Source of the DNA: Theobroma cacao
Taxonomy: Eukaryota; Streptophyta; Magnoliopsida; Malvales; Malvaceae
Length of the DNA stretch: 64,000 nucleotides
Reading direction: 5' to 3'
Assembly: GCF_000208745.1 (NCBI RefSeq)
Contig: NC_030859.1
Location: 19,341,286-19,405,285, forward strand
The first letter of the stretch is position 1; each line of letters starts with the position of its first letter. The translations under genes and the position numbers were made by a program. Shown here one piece after another: positions 35,234 to 46,223 of this stretch. A model generated the notes under the pieces. It saw only the letters and a list, made by a program, of their open reading frames with translations, was not told where the DNA came from and ran no database searches.

Positions 35234-35640
35234 TCATAGCAAAAGAGGCAGTAACATAATCAAAACAATGCAAAACATAAATCCATAAGGTAAATCATTA
35301 CCACAATGCAATGACCATAGAACTTCGATCAACTCCAAGTTTGGCAAGAGAATTAGCAAAAGGATTACCTTTTCATAAGCCATGAGCGCACAAAATATTT
35401 GGTAAAGAGTGAGAAAGGTAGTCCATTTCGTTGAAAACCTGCCATAGTGTCCATGGCCTTTGAGAGGCATCTGAAACCCATGAAAGAGCAACTTTAGAAA
35501 CGGATTCAATAATAAGTTTCATGCCAATAAAATGTGAAGATGAGAAAAGGCGAAAAACATGTAGGATAGCCATACGTTCAGCAAAATTGGAATCATGACA
35601 ACTTAGGGGACCAAAAAAAATACTTAACACATAATTTTTT
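35234..35640 (-). pseudogene. LINE RNase H
   Basis: The minus-strand frame reads HDSNFAERMAILHVFRLF (Glu box), LIIESVSKVALSWV (normally a D at the S/V position), RPWTLWQVFNEMDYLSH, then a TGA and NPFANSLAKLGVD in the next stretch (final box NxxAdxLAK with Asp changed to Asn). Two of the acidic positions are replaced. The first box lies upstream and is not recognisable. Confidence 0.75.
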
Positions 35641-36070
35641 TAGCTTCTTAAAACTCCACCACAACTAGAAGGACCTAGTTTACCTTAAGCTAATCCATCA
35701 ACGTTGAACTTAAGAAATCTTTCCAATAAAGGTTGCCACGAGACATTAGATTAAAAGATAGAAAAACTCTTAGAGATAAGGGCACAAGGATCAGTCCACC
35801 AAATGAAGTCCTTAACAGTAGAATTGCTCCCATTAACTCAAATCTAAAGAAGAGTGTGCATTTTAATAAGATAAAAAATCTCGTTAGTTTCTTAAGATTT
35901 GTTAGAAAAAATCATCTCATTATGAGCAAGCTAAGGGGACCAAAGCATGGAAGCACTAACATAGAGCCATCGTTTACGAACTGAACCCTAGAATGGACAT
36001 TCCACCCAAGATGGAATAAAAAGAGAAACCATACAAGGTGCACACCAAACAAGTCCCCACAATTACAAAA

Positions 36071-36475
36071 CTAGTCCCCAAATTTTCCAAGAGAAAGGAT
36101 AAGAAACGAACAGATGATAACGAGATTCTTCAGTGAAAGCGCACCAAGCACAAAGTTTCTGCTCATAAAAAAAACCCCTATAGTGGCAAGAAAGCATTTG
36201 GAAGGAATTGAGTCAAGGATGGTCAGCCATAAAAAACGTTGAACTTTGGGCGTAATAGAAAATTTCCAAATGCAGCGAAACCACACAGCTTGTTCAAATG
36301 ATTTTGAGTCAGGAATAGAGCAAAATGTTTTGATTGAAAATTTACCTTTCAGGTCAAAATGCGAAATGAGTTTATCTAATTTTTCTTCCATAAGAACACT
36401 CGAAGATAATTTGGTAAGAATCTCTTGATAAGATTCCATTTCCCAAGAGTGAAGAGGGCACCTAAAAGTGATAGA
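36071..36475 (-). pseudogene. LINE zf-RVT domain
   Basis: RCPLHSWEMESYQEILTKL, GKFSIKTFCSIP, FRCIWKFSITPKVQRFLWLT and LDSIPSKCFLAT match the zf-RVT region (W....PPK...FLWL). The zinc ligands that should follow are lost after a frame change near residue 85. The frame ends at 36071. Confidence 0.75.
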
Positions 36476-36979
36476 CCTAGAAAACTAGAATGTCTTTCTC
36501 CACATAGTTCACAAGTAACAAATGGGCTTTGAATAAAATGACCCCAGAATATCAAATTTCCTAGTTAAAGCAACTACCTGTGCAGTCAAGGCATTGATAG
36601 CATCAATCTTATGAATACCAACTACTCTCTTAGGCACCGATCTCTTAGATGGCCATTGGTAGTTGTTAGATGTCATCTCTTCAGTAAGTCATATGCCTTA
36701 TCAATAGATTTTGCCATGAGTGCTCTTTCAGTTATAGCATCAATGGTTGTTTTAATTGGACTCATTAACCCATTATAAAATGCTTGCACCTACAGGCACT
36801 TAGATAACTCATGATGAGGACAGTGTTTGAGTAAATCTTTGTACCTTTCCCAAGCCTCATATAGTGACTCTGAATCTAATTGCATGAATGATGTGATGTC
36901 ATTCCTCATCTTTGCTGTCTTGGCTAATGGAAAGAACTTAGCAAAAACTTTTGAGCTAGATCATCCCAAGTAGTAATAG
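36476..36979 (-). pseudogene. Athila/Tat-like Ty3 gag, C-terminal half
   Basis: Read on the minus strand after the LTR: ITTWDDLAQKFLAKF, LAKTAKMRNDITSF, LDSESLYEAWERYKDLLKHC, QAFYNGLMSPIKTTIDAITE, DLLEEMTSNNYQWP, then the zinc-knuckle-like CELCGERHSS near 36500. This is the gag of the Athila/Tat branch of plant Ty3/gypsy. It contains frame changes (for example near 36950). Its N-terminal half is at 40606-40980, separated by a solo LTR inserted between the codons for SI and TTW. Confidence 0.85.
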
Positions 36980-39900
36980 TGTCAAACCTTACTTTGTAAA
37001 ATAATTATAATGTCATTCACATGCTCGATAGAATGTTTGTATATTTAGGAAGTTCGAGAAATCGTTAAAAGACGATATTGCCCCTAATGGTATCATTAAG
37101 TCGATTAAGCCTCGAACTAGTTCAAATAGGAATTTTAAGGTGAAATTAAGAGTTTCACAGTTCGGGGATGACTCAAAACGGTAATTAGGAGTTCAAGGAT
37201 CAATTTAGAGTCAAACCGAAATTTTCACTATCTAAGGGCAAATTTGTAATTTTTCCACTCGCGGATAAAATTTGAGATTTTGAGAGAATTTAGATCACAT
37301 TTGACAAATTGCAGAATGGTATGAGTATAAGGGATGAAAAATATGTCTATGGGCAATTTTTTCAGTTTTTGGGGTAAAAATAGAATTTTTCACTTTACGG
37401 GGGTAAAAGTGTAATTTTTAAAAATTTACTCCACCAAAACTTTGAAAAAGTCTAGAAATTTCATGGAAGACATGGATAAGTGAAGACGATTGAGTGGTAG
37501 AAAAAGAAAGTCAAAAGGATGGCTAGAAAAAATAAAATAATAAAATATTCAAAAGGTAAATAAAATAATAATATTTTATTAAGCTTATTAAAAGGCTTGA
37601 AAATTCCAGAATTCTTCATTGGGATGGTCAGCCAAAACCAGCAGGAGAGAGAGAGAAATAAGAACAAACCCTAGAGTGAGAAAATTCAAAGAAAAAGTGT
37701 GATTTTTCAAGAAATTAAGTGTTTAAAGGTATGATTTTTCAAGCTTAGCTTAATATTTATCATTTCCATGCATTTTCCATCATTTTTCATGGTTGAATCA
37801 TGTGATTTGAGGATGAATTCAATTCTGAAAAATGGGTTAGGAGAGAGAAAGTTGTTAGATTAATTTGATTTTGAACTATGTTAGTGTTTTAAGTTAATTT
37901 AGCATATTTAGAAACAAAACAACAAGAAAAGAATTCATTTTCCTCCATTACCATTATGGGCTGAATTTTCTAGGGGAATATTGGCTGATGATCTTGATGT
38001 TTATTTGAGGAATTATGATGAATTATGAGTCTAGAAAAATAATGGGAATTTTCGGAGCAAAAATAAGAATTTTTACCCACTAAGGGTATTTTCGTAATTT
38101 GCTATCGAGACTGATAATTTGCACCACACTGAGGAACATTAAGTCAATTTGGGTGCAATTGAGGTATAGAAACTGAAAAAAAATTAATTTGAGATTAAAT
38201 TGGACGCGTTAGTAATTTAATCGGGTAATAGGCCGAATTAGGTCAGCACCGCATTTAAGCGGTAGTCGAATAAGTTGCATGTCATATCATGCATATATAC
38301 CGAGCTTGAATTGATTTTATAATGGTCAAGCATTGATGTGGTGAATTATGTATTGTACATTGTGGATAGGTGGTGAGCAAATTACACTAGTAAAAGTACA
38401 GAGATTGTGCTTGAAGACTGGGATTAGGAGTACATCGACTCCTAGAACTGTGAGTGGACAACTTATCGTCTTAAATATCTAGAGTTATTATACTTGTTTG
38501 ATGCTTTTATTGAATGGTGAGTTTAAATTATAAAATATTATGTTTTCCAATTAAAATGTTTTTTAATAAAAATGAGATTTATACTGGTTTTTAAATCAAA
38601 TATTGTTTTGGAAAAATTGAGTATATGGAGACTGTGTTGAANNNNNNNNNNNNNNNNNNNNNNNNNNNNNNNNNNNNNNNNNNNNNNNNNNNNNNNNNNN
38701 NNNNNNNNNNNNNNNNNNNNNNNNNNNNNNNNNNNNNNNNNNNNNNNNNNNNNNNNNNNNNNNNNNNNNNNNNNNNNNNNNNNNNNNNNNNNNNNNNNNN
38801 NNNNNNNNNNNNNNNNNNNNNNNNNNNNNNNNNNNNNNNNNNNNNNNNNNNNNNNNNNNNNNNNNNNNNNNNNNNNNNNNNNNNNNTCATATCATGCATA
38901 TATACCGAGCCTGAATTGATTTTATAATGGTCAAGCATTGATGTGGTGAATTATGTATTGTACATTGTGGATAGGTGGTGAGCAAATTACATTGGTAAAA
39001 GTACCAAAATTGTGCTTGAAGACTGGGATTAGGAGTACATCGACTCCTAGAACTATGAGTGGACAACTTATCATCTTAAATATCTAGAGTTATTATACTT
39101 GTTTGATGCTTTTATTGAATGGTGAGTTTAAATTATAAAATATTATGTTGTCCAATTAAAATATTTTTTAATAAAAATGAGATTTATACTGATTTTTAAA
39201 TCAAATATTGTTTTGGGAAAATTGAGTATATGGAGACTGTGTTGAAATTTATGATTTTATATGTTATTGAAATTGGGGCTTATGACACTATGGTAGCATG
39301 ATGGCTAAATTTTTGGGGTTGGCATGAAATATATGAATAGTTTTGGATTGGTCTCGGTAGACTGGATTACATTTTATTCGCCATATTATGCTACTGAAAT
39401 TTTTATGGGTCTGGTGGTATATTAAACGGTCACTGCAGTGGTGGGGGTTTTCGTGGACTACCTATGAGAGGGGCACGGTAACCCAATTATATATTTACCT
39501 CTGGGGGGAGATGTTGGATGAAGTATCTCCTGAGGTAAGATTTGAATGCACCTCACGGTCACTGCAGTGGTGGGGGTTTCCGTGGACTGCCTATGAGAGG
39601 GGCACGGTAACTCAATTATATACTTACCTCACGTTCGGGCCACCACGTGAGAGTGAGACTCAGCCAATGCCAAGGAACGGCTGTGTGTCAGATGTGAAAA
39701 CATGTTTATGGGTATGGGTCATTGAACAGCCTTGGCGGTCTCAGTGGGATACCTTGACAAAGGTACCCGCGAGAATGATTTTGGCAGGGGCCAAGTTTAA
39801 GAAATTCATAAGCCAGGAAATTTTGATGAAAAGAAATTATTTGGTATAGATTGAAACGAATTTTGTGTTATGAACATTATTGAGATATAATGTTTTTATA

Positions 39901-40605
39901 TTATCTCCATCTACTCGGCTTTAGATGCTTTTGATGGTAATTGTTTACTCACTGGGATTATTTAATCTCACCCCTCTTCCTATCCATTTTTCAGGCTCAG
40001 GACAGTTTGTTGATAGTTGATTAAGACGAGAATTAATCTCGGAGTTGCATCATAGGAAGTAAGGGTTCGTAGCTCTACACCTTCTTGGTTAGTTGGGGGC
40101 CCACGTGTCACTGTAAACGAAATTTCATACTTTAATTATCTTTATTACTATATGAATAAATTTATTTTACTCTTACGCTACAAAAGTTATTTTAGGAAGA
40201 CTTTGAAAATATTGTGTTTTAAGAAAATAGAATATTTTATTTAATGTTTTTATTATATTCAAATAGCTATAATTTTACTTTAAACGAATGTTTTAGACTT
40301 CAAAATTTAATTTAAATCATGAAATATGTGTTTCCACTTACATATTACATTTTTTTGGATTTTGAAATTTTAAAAAAAAATTGACGAAAATGCCCCTGTG
40401 AGCTAGAAAATAATATTTTATTGTTTTGAGTTGGAACCAACTTATGTTTTCTTGAAATGCGAGATTTAATAACTGTCGCTCACCGGGGAGATGCAGAAGT
40501 TGATGCTAAGCCTTGCGGGGTTTCGATCGGCATTCGGGGTAATGAGTGTTTATCGGGACGTCGCGGCGGTTGTCACTGGCTCGATGGGAGTTCTGGGTCG
40601 TGACA
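36980..40605 (+). mobile_element. Solo LTR (long LTR family) inserted in a Ty3 gag
   Basis: Starts TGTCAAACC at 36980 and ends GTCGTGACA at 40605, with the 5-bp duplication AATAG at 36975-36979 and 40606-40610. No coding domains lie inside; the frame 39388-39849 is fortuitous. It is homologous to the reverse complement of 1-2674. It contains two copies of a GGTCACTGCAGTGG block at 39428 and 39558. Its apparent length of 3626 is inflated by a gap and a duplicated contig end (38281-38641 and 38887-39246), so about 3.0 kb is more likely. Confidence 0.88.
38642..38886. other. Assembly gap (245 N)
   Basis: A run of N flanked on both sides by nearly the same 360-bp sequence (38281-38641 and 38887-39246, roughly 3% different). 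Frames reported across it have no meaning. Confidence 0.98.
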
Positions 40606-40980
40606 AATAGAGCTAGTGGGAAGTGAATTCAATCAATTCTTGCCTTATCTCGTAATGATAAAGGAAAAAGTCTTAGTCTAATTGCATCATTAGTGACTCC
40701 ATTGTGCTTGAATGCATCACAGATCTCTAGAAAATTTGAGATGTGAGCATTAAGATCATCATTTGGTAAACCTCCAAATTTGACTGAAGTTTGAATCATT
40801 TGAATAATCGCTAGCTTTATCTCAAAGATATTAACTTGAATTGTTGACCTTCGAATGCTAGAGTGAAGACCTTGCACCAAAGTAACAACATAATCTTTCA
40901 AAGACCTATTTTTCTTCCACTAATTGTCCTTGAATATGCTACTCTCTTTGTTATTTAGCCATTGTTTCAAGATGAGTAGA
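40606..40980 (-). pseudogene. Athila/Tat-like Ty3 gag, N-terminal half
   Basis: The minus-strand frame 40901-40629 reads VQGLHSSIRRSTIQVNIFEI, VKFGGLPNDDLNAHISNFLE, CDAFKHNGVTNDAIRLRLFP and SLRDKAR, continuing to LPTSSI at the LTR junction. Removing the LTR and one AATAG joins this to 36979 in frame. The upstream leader runs to a primer-site-like sequence near 41190. Confidence 0.85.
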
Positions 40981-41170
40981 GCCTTGTGAATTTTCTCTTT
41001 GAAGTCTTCAAAAGGTCTTTTCAATTTTCGAATCATAAGGGACAATCTCGAAACTTCTCACTCTTCACATACAATGACCAAAAGTACTTGAAATAGAAAA
41101 AAAAAACAAAGCTTAAAGAAAGACTAGTTTGCTTGGTATTAATTTTAGTAAGAAAGTAGGAAAACAATTC

Positions 41171-41190
41171 CCTGACAACGATGCTAAAAG
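41171..41190 (-). other. Degenerate primer binding site of the Athila/Tat-like element
   Basis: The minus strand reads CTTTTAGCATCGTTGTCAGG, which follows the TTTTGGCGCCGTTGCCGGGG signature found downstream of LTRs in Athila/Tat elements, with several transitions. It lies about 270 bases upstream of the gag frame, where it should be. Confidence 0.6.
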
Positions 41191-42000
41191 CTTGTTTTCG
41201 ATTTTATCATGCAAGTTGACATATCATAACAAGTAATATAATAGTAAGTATATGTGTCAAATGCCATAGAGAATTATATCAACTTTTGCTAAATACTAAA
41301 ATTAACACAATCTAATCTTATTCAAACAACTGAATTAAAGTGATTAAATAAAAGCAAAACTAAAACTAAATAATAACTAAATTAAATCTAAAAAGATAAT
41401 GGGCAAAATTTTGTTAGCGAAATTTAGTTAATAAAAAGCTTAGGATTACAATATCACTCAACACTTCATCTGAATCCTTTTTGTCTTTCTAAACCTACTT
41501 CAATGGATTGAGTTACTAACTTAGAATCTCAATTTATTTATAAGTCTCTATCGAGGTTCTTATAAATATATATCTCTCAATTAATTTACTATATATTTAT
41601 GTAAATTCAACTGAAGAAAGATTCATTAAGTTTGTACTATAACTTTGGCTACATGTGACACATAAGTATATGTCTATCCTATATGCAAATCAAATCATTT
41701 AATCAACTAAGTGAATTTGAACACATGCTATTTTATCCATGGCCTGATTTAAACTCCTTTCACCAAGTTGTATTTAGATATCCAAATAAATCCAATTGGT
41801 GATCAAGCAATTAAAAGCATTAAACAAAGGAGTAGAATAAACAACTCGTATTCCTTTGATAATAGACCGAGAACATTCCTTTGGAGTCATGGCACCAAAT
41901 AAGTTTGTCACCCTTACCATTAACTAGAAATACTTACAAGAGTTTTTGAAGTAACTCTTCATATGACTCCTCCCAAGAGTAAAGGTTTCTCCTGAGATTA
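41191..42000 (-). repeat. Probable 5' LTR remnant of the Athila/Tat-like element
   Basis: Sequence upstream of the primer site, AT-rich and without genes. Its position demands an LTR, but no second LTR copy is in the window and the far boundary is hidden by the LINE fragment at 42021-42710, so this is an inference from layout. Confidence 0.4.
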
Positions 42001-42020
42001 ATAAACTAAGCACTATTGTT

Positions 42021-42710
42021 TCAAGCCTCTTTAAGCTTCAATTCCTTTGAGACAGCAATGGAGAAGAGACGAGGATAAGGGATAGAAAGTGGAACAACAC
42101 CAAGCCATTTGTAGAGCCAAAAAAAGGTAGTAGCACCATTCCCAACCATCCAATAGCAAGCCCTCTCCCCAATTAGGTTATTAACATGCTTTTCAAATGG
42201 TAGTTTGACAATGGACCTCCAAACCATTGACATCCTCCCAATATTTGTCGTTGAGGGGATTTAGTGAGGGGTACCATTCCCATACTTTTTAGCAACTAAA
42301 CGCCTCCATAGTGCTTTATCGTATGTACGATATTGCCACCACCATTTAGCAACGAGTGCCAAATTTTTATGTGAAAGACAAGAAATTTCCAAGCCACTAT
42401 ATCTTTTGGGCTTACATATCGTACTCCATTTAACTTTCGAAAATTTCCTTTTTTCAGCTGATCTTTCCCATAGAAAAGCTTTCCTTGTTTAAGCTTGTTG
42501 ATAACCCCTTTCGGTGCTTGGAAAATAGAGAAATAATTGAGAGGAAGTAAGCTAAGTACGGAGTTAACAAGAGTAATCCTCTCCCCAAAGGACAAGTACT
42601 TCCTTCGCCACAAAGCTAAACTTCTCTTGAAGTTATTGATTACCAGCTCCCATGTGCTAGCAAGTCTAGGATTTGCGCCTAGTGCGATGTCAAGCTAGGA
42701 AACATTTTCA
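42021..42710 (-). pseudogene. LINE RT thumb/connector fragment, minus strand
   Basis: Reading from the right: LGANPRLASTWELVINNFKR, then WRRKYLSFGERITLVNSVLS, LPLNYFSIFQAPKGVINKL, a frame change, then CLPKKE-like connector and, in the frame 42233-42021, VWRSIVKLP and YWMVGNGATTFFWLYKW (GNG...FW..W box). This is the part of LINE ORF2 between the YADD box and zf-RVT. Both ends are truncated. Confidence 0.75.
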
Positions 42711-43554
42711 GAGTTTAAAGTTTTTAAGAGTTTATGTTATTATTTTCTTTGATTTTTTTTTCTTCTTTTCACTATCAATTACAAATTGACTAAAGCTATA
42801 ACTCTTTTATATTTTTTTCAATATAGATGTAAAAAACATTTTTCAAATATTTCAATTACATGATAAAGGTAATAGGATTATAGTTACTTGTAGTTAAGGG
42901 CTAATTAATTATAAGAAGGTTTTTTTAAAAATTTTGATTAATTAAATATAATAAAACCTTTATTTCTTAATTGCAAACTTTCTTTGGACACTAAATTAAT
43001 AATAAAGTCTAAACTACAATAATTTAAACAAAGACTCAGTTAGTCGAGCACTTAGGTGGTTGTCAATTCGGTTCCCAGGGAGTTCACTTTTTCATTGGTC
43101 ACTTATAAATTGGTTAATTCTATTAATTGAAAAAAAATTCAAAAGGGAAACCAATTAAGTTACTCAAATTAATCGACCTCATTAATTGAATTAACCAAAC
43201 CAATTTAATGGAAACTTGCCCTCTCTCTCTATCTCTCTTTATATATATATATAAAATATTTATATATATACTCATTAATTGAATTAACCAAACTGATTTA
43301 ATGGAAACTTGCCCTCTCTCTCTTTCTCTTTATATATATATATATATAATATAATAATATTATATAATAATATATATAATATTAATATATATATAATATG
43401 TATATAGAATCCTAAAATATCATAAAAATATATTATCCAAATAGTTTGACTAAGATACAACTTTTTTATATGTAAAATTTATATTATTTACACACTATCA
43501 TCATTTGTGTCTCTTCTTTTGAAATTTCGAACTACTATAATACAACTCTACTCA
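42711..43554. other. AT-rich interval with CT and TA microsatellites
   Basis: No gene. A 107-bp segment (CCAATTTAATGGAAACTTGCC then CT-run then TA-run, quoted in parts) occurs twice at about 43199 and 43306 in tandem. Long TA stretches near 43235-43400 follow. Confidence 0.75.
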
Positions 43555-43735
43555 AAAATAAAAGCATAGGACTTGAAAATTAAAAGCATAATACTTGAAA
43601 TTAAAAACATAACACTTGAAAATTAAAAGCATAACTCTTGAATGTTAAGAGAAATAACACTTGAAAATTAAAAGCATAATGAATGTGAACAACAATAACA
43701 CTTGAAAATTAAAAGCATAACACTTCAAAATTAAA
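43555..43735 (+). repeat. 21-bp tandem array, about 8 units
   Basis: Units of AAAAGCATAACACTTGAAAAT type, same family as 18505-18832 and 51888-51975. One unit is disrupted near 43680 (GAATGTGAACAACA). It lies immediately left of the antisense gag fragment. Confidence 0.88.
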
Positions 43736-43774
43736 AGGCCTAAAGTTAAACTTATTAATTGAAGCAGATGGAGA

Positions 43775-44017
43775 CTAAGTACAGGATCTTTTCTTGGAAT
43801 TTTTGTTGACTGCATTGCTGTCCGGAATGTTCTCTTTCTTGGTTCCCTTTAACTCTTCTCGTGCTTCAACTGGAGTTTTCATCTTTTCAGCAAGAATCAA
43901 ATATTCCACCTCATTAGTAAAAGAGTCGGGAGGTGATACAAGGAACACCAGTGCTATTTCCTCTTCCTTCATATTGACACCCAATTCCTTCAATGTATTA
44001 TTAAGATAATTATACAA
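43775..44017 (-). pseudogene. Copia gag fragment (UBN2 type), block A
   Basis: LKELGVNMKEEEIALVFLVS, PPDSFTNEVEYLILAEKMKT and EAREELKGTKKENIPD match the gag fragments at 18901, 19983 and 52047. It is truncated at its N-terminal side at exactly the same residue (the LGVN position) as the fragment at 52047, where the LTR-like sequence begins, so both share one ancestral junction. Confidence 0.8.
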
Positions 44018-44260
44018 ATAATTTAGTTAGAGTTATTAGATAATGCTATTGCCTAGTTAGATTAGGTAATTAGTTAAGAGTACTTAGACTATGAAAAAGA
44101 TTACGATTAGATTTTCTTTCTTTTTTTTTTGCTCAGCATTAGAATTAGACTTATATATATATATATATACACTTTATCCAGCCAGGTAAGATTTGTTAAT
44201 ACATAATTTACAGTTTTATATTATATAAGAATTTCTCTTCTTTTTAAATAGTATTAGAGC
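43994..44260 (+). repeat. LTR-like sequence and primer-site-like motif preceding RPT1 copy 1
   Basis: Starts TGTATTATTAAGATAATTAT at 43994 and ends before TAGTATTAGAGC (44249-44260), which differs from the tRNA-Met primer site TGGTATCAGAGC at two positions. The first RPT1 codon follows 16 bases later. The same arrangement is present at 52262-52440. No matching 3' LTR was found, so the LTR call is inferred. Confidence 0.5.
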
Positions 44261-44275
44261 TTTGTGTTTGATAAG

Positions 44276-44403
44276 ATGGTGGCACTGGTAAAAATGGTGG
44301 CTGAGAACAATCATCAGCCATTTGATGAAGACGATATCGCGTTATTGAAAACCTATGGTTTAGGTCCATATTCTAATAGCATCAAGAAAGTGGAAAAAGA
44401 AAT
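44276..44403 (+). pseudogene. RPT1: 26S proteasome ATPase RPT1 retrocopy 1, 5' part
   Basis: ATG at 44276 opens a frame whose residues from about 17 on ([28 protein letters not shown]) match the N-terminus of plant RPT1, the 26S proteasome regulatory subunit 7 AAA+ ATPase. RPT1 belongs to the base of the 19S particle and helps unfold and feed substrates to the 20S core. The first 16 residues differ from the conserved protein. A copia element is inserted after the codons KEI (TSD GAAAT), and the gene continues at 50577. No intron is present. Confidence 0.9.
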
Positions 44404-44848
44404 TGTTTCATTGTTTGCTAATGTTGGTATTTGGACTCTTGAACTAAAACGTTAATAAGCAATTAATTTTATTATTTTAGTTTTTGGATTAAATAATAAA
44501 AGGTTATTTATGAATAGTGCTTATTCATAAAACATCATGATTGAAGAGTTAGGAAAAAGTTACCTTATTACATAGAACTTTTGAGCAGTTAGAGATTATG
44601 AAAGGAAACTACTATTTAAGAGTTATATTATGAAAGGAAACAAGTCTTTCATTGAAAGACGAATACGTTGGCTTATTATATAAATAGCGTTCTTACACTG
44701 CCATTTTCACTATTTTGATAAGTGTGTTAAGGATTTTATTGTATTCTGGAGGTTGAGAAAATAACTTAAGGAAAGTGTTAATTCACACCCTCAAAGTCGT
44801 ACTTTTCTTTCTTCTCAAAATTTCTCCTTATTCTCAAATTTTGTAACA
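44404..44848 (+). repeat. 5' LTR of the copia element
   Basis: Starts TGTTTCATTG and ends TTTGTAACA. Pairs with 50132-50576. A TATATAAATAG box near 44679 and the following CT-rich stretch suit the promoter and R/U5 region. Confidence 0.9.
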
Positions 44849-44892
44849 ATCTTAAGGTATTCTCTGTAAAATTTTTTTGCAATTATTTCATA

Positions 44893-45800
44893 ATGGAGAC
44901 TGGGTTAGATTCAAGTGCGAAGGTTCACTTCAAAAATTAAGAAGTGAACAAACTTGATCAGTTCAATGGAACGAATTTCAGTAGATAGAGGGACAAGATG
45001 GTATTCCTATTAACCACATTGAAAATTTATTATGTTTTTTGAAACGGACCAACCATCAAATCCAAAAGAGATCATGCCAATAGAAGCAACATCTTTTGAA
45101 AACATCATTGCTATAACAACTGCTGCCATAACCACTACTGACGTTAACATGGAGAAACGAAAACATGACGAGTTTATATGTTGTGGATACATTCTCAATT
45201 CTCTCATTGATCGATTGTATGAACTCTGCAGACATAAGACTTCAACAAAGAAAATGTGGACTACACATGAGGAAACGTACAAAAAGGTACAGATAAATTT
45301 CTTGTATTGAGATACTTCGAGTTTACCGTGACAGATACCAAACCTATTATGGTTCAAGTACATGAGTTATGAATTCTAGCCTTTAAATTAAACAAATTGT
45401 AAATCAAAATTCCTGACTCACTTCAAGTAAGAGCATTTTTGTCCAAGCTTCCACCTTCTTTGAATAAATATAGGAAGAAAATTTTGCATTCTCTTGAAAC
45501 TTTTACTATTGAAGAGTTTCAAACTTGTTTGCATGTTGAGGTAGAAAATCGTGTTAGAGATGCACTCATTCTTGGGTCGTCAATGAAAAAAAAAAAGGTT
45601 CTAGAAAATTAAAAAGAAATAGAGTCCAAAAAATTGACTTTAAGAAATATAAGAGTGATAAAATATTTTATCATTGTAGAAAGAACGGACTTTTATCAAG
45701 GAGTGCAAGTTCAGAAATTTTGAAAATCTTGAAAACAAGATTGCTGTTTCTAGTTTTGGAAACAAAGTAAACCTCATTGAACATGATGTTAAAGAGCTTG
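44893..45800 (+). pseudogene. Copia gag, broken
   Basis: ATG at 44893 opens METGLDSSAKVHF and a stop. The core is readable across frames: KLDQFNGTNFS, DKMVFLLTTLKI, then in the frame 45032-45310 KRKHDEFICCGYILNSLIDR, LYELCRHKTSTKKMW, then ILHSLETFTIEEFQTC near 45487. The zinc-knuckle region near 45665 retains only traces. Numerous stops. Confidence 0.75.
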
Positions 45801-45805
45801 TTGCA

Positions 45806-46223
45806 ATGGTGACTGAAATGCATATTAGAATGGTTACCAAAGTAAACATAGCTACTGTAACAAAACATTCAGAACGGTGGTTAGATTTTGATGCTACTAT
45901 TCATGTTTGTAATGACAAAACGCAGTTCAAGAGTTATGAAGAACTCAAGAGACCAGAAGAAATTCTAATGGGGAACCATAATCCTGCTAAAGTGCTTGGC
46001 AAAGGAATGGTTAAGTTAAAATTTATGTCAAGGTAGAAATTAACTTTACTTTAACGTATTCCATGTTCCTGAAATGAGAAAAAATCTTTTGTTTGCACAT
46101 TTCTTGTGTAAGAATGGTTTTAAGATTGTACTAGAATTTGATAAGGTTGTAGTATAAAAAAATATTGTATTTGTTGGAAAAGGATATTCTTGTGACTGAA
46201 TAGTCAAACTCAATATCAATGAA
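45806..46223 (+). pseudogene. Copia protease, broken
   Basis: The frame 45806-46036 has WLDFDATIHVCNDKTQFKSY (normally WxxDSGAT.H), EEILMGNHNPAKVLGKGMVK and LKFMS. The DSG triad reads DFD, so the catalytic motif is lost. Downstream pieces (VYFVPEMRKN-like, near 46050-46090) are in another frame. Confidence 0.75.

Larger units (their letters stand above)
35190..36475 (-). mobile_element. LINE 3' fragment (zf-RVT and RNase H), minus strand
   Basis: A minus-strand piece with zf-RVT (36439-36071) and RNase H (35640-35234) in LINE order, 5'-truncated near 36475 where the neighbouring gag begins. The 3' end is near 35190; no long poly-A is left. Confidence 0.75.

Noticed and set aside
38591..38938. 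Open frames across the N gap
   Set aside because: Most codons are N; there is no evidence for any coding sequence.
39388..39849. 153-codon open frame as a captured gene
   Set aside because: Its apparent internal repeat comes from a duplicated LTR block (39428 and 39558), and the same DNA in the copy at 1-2674 is not open.
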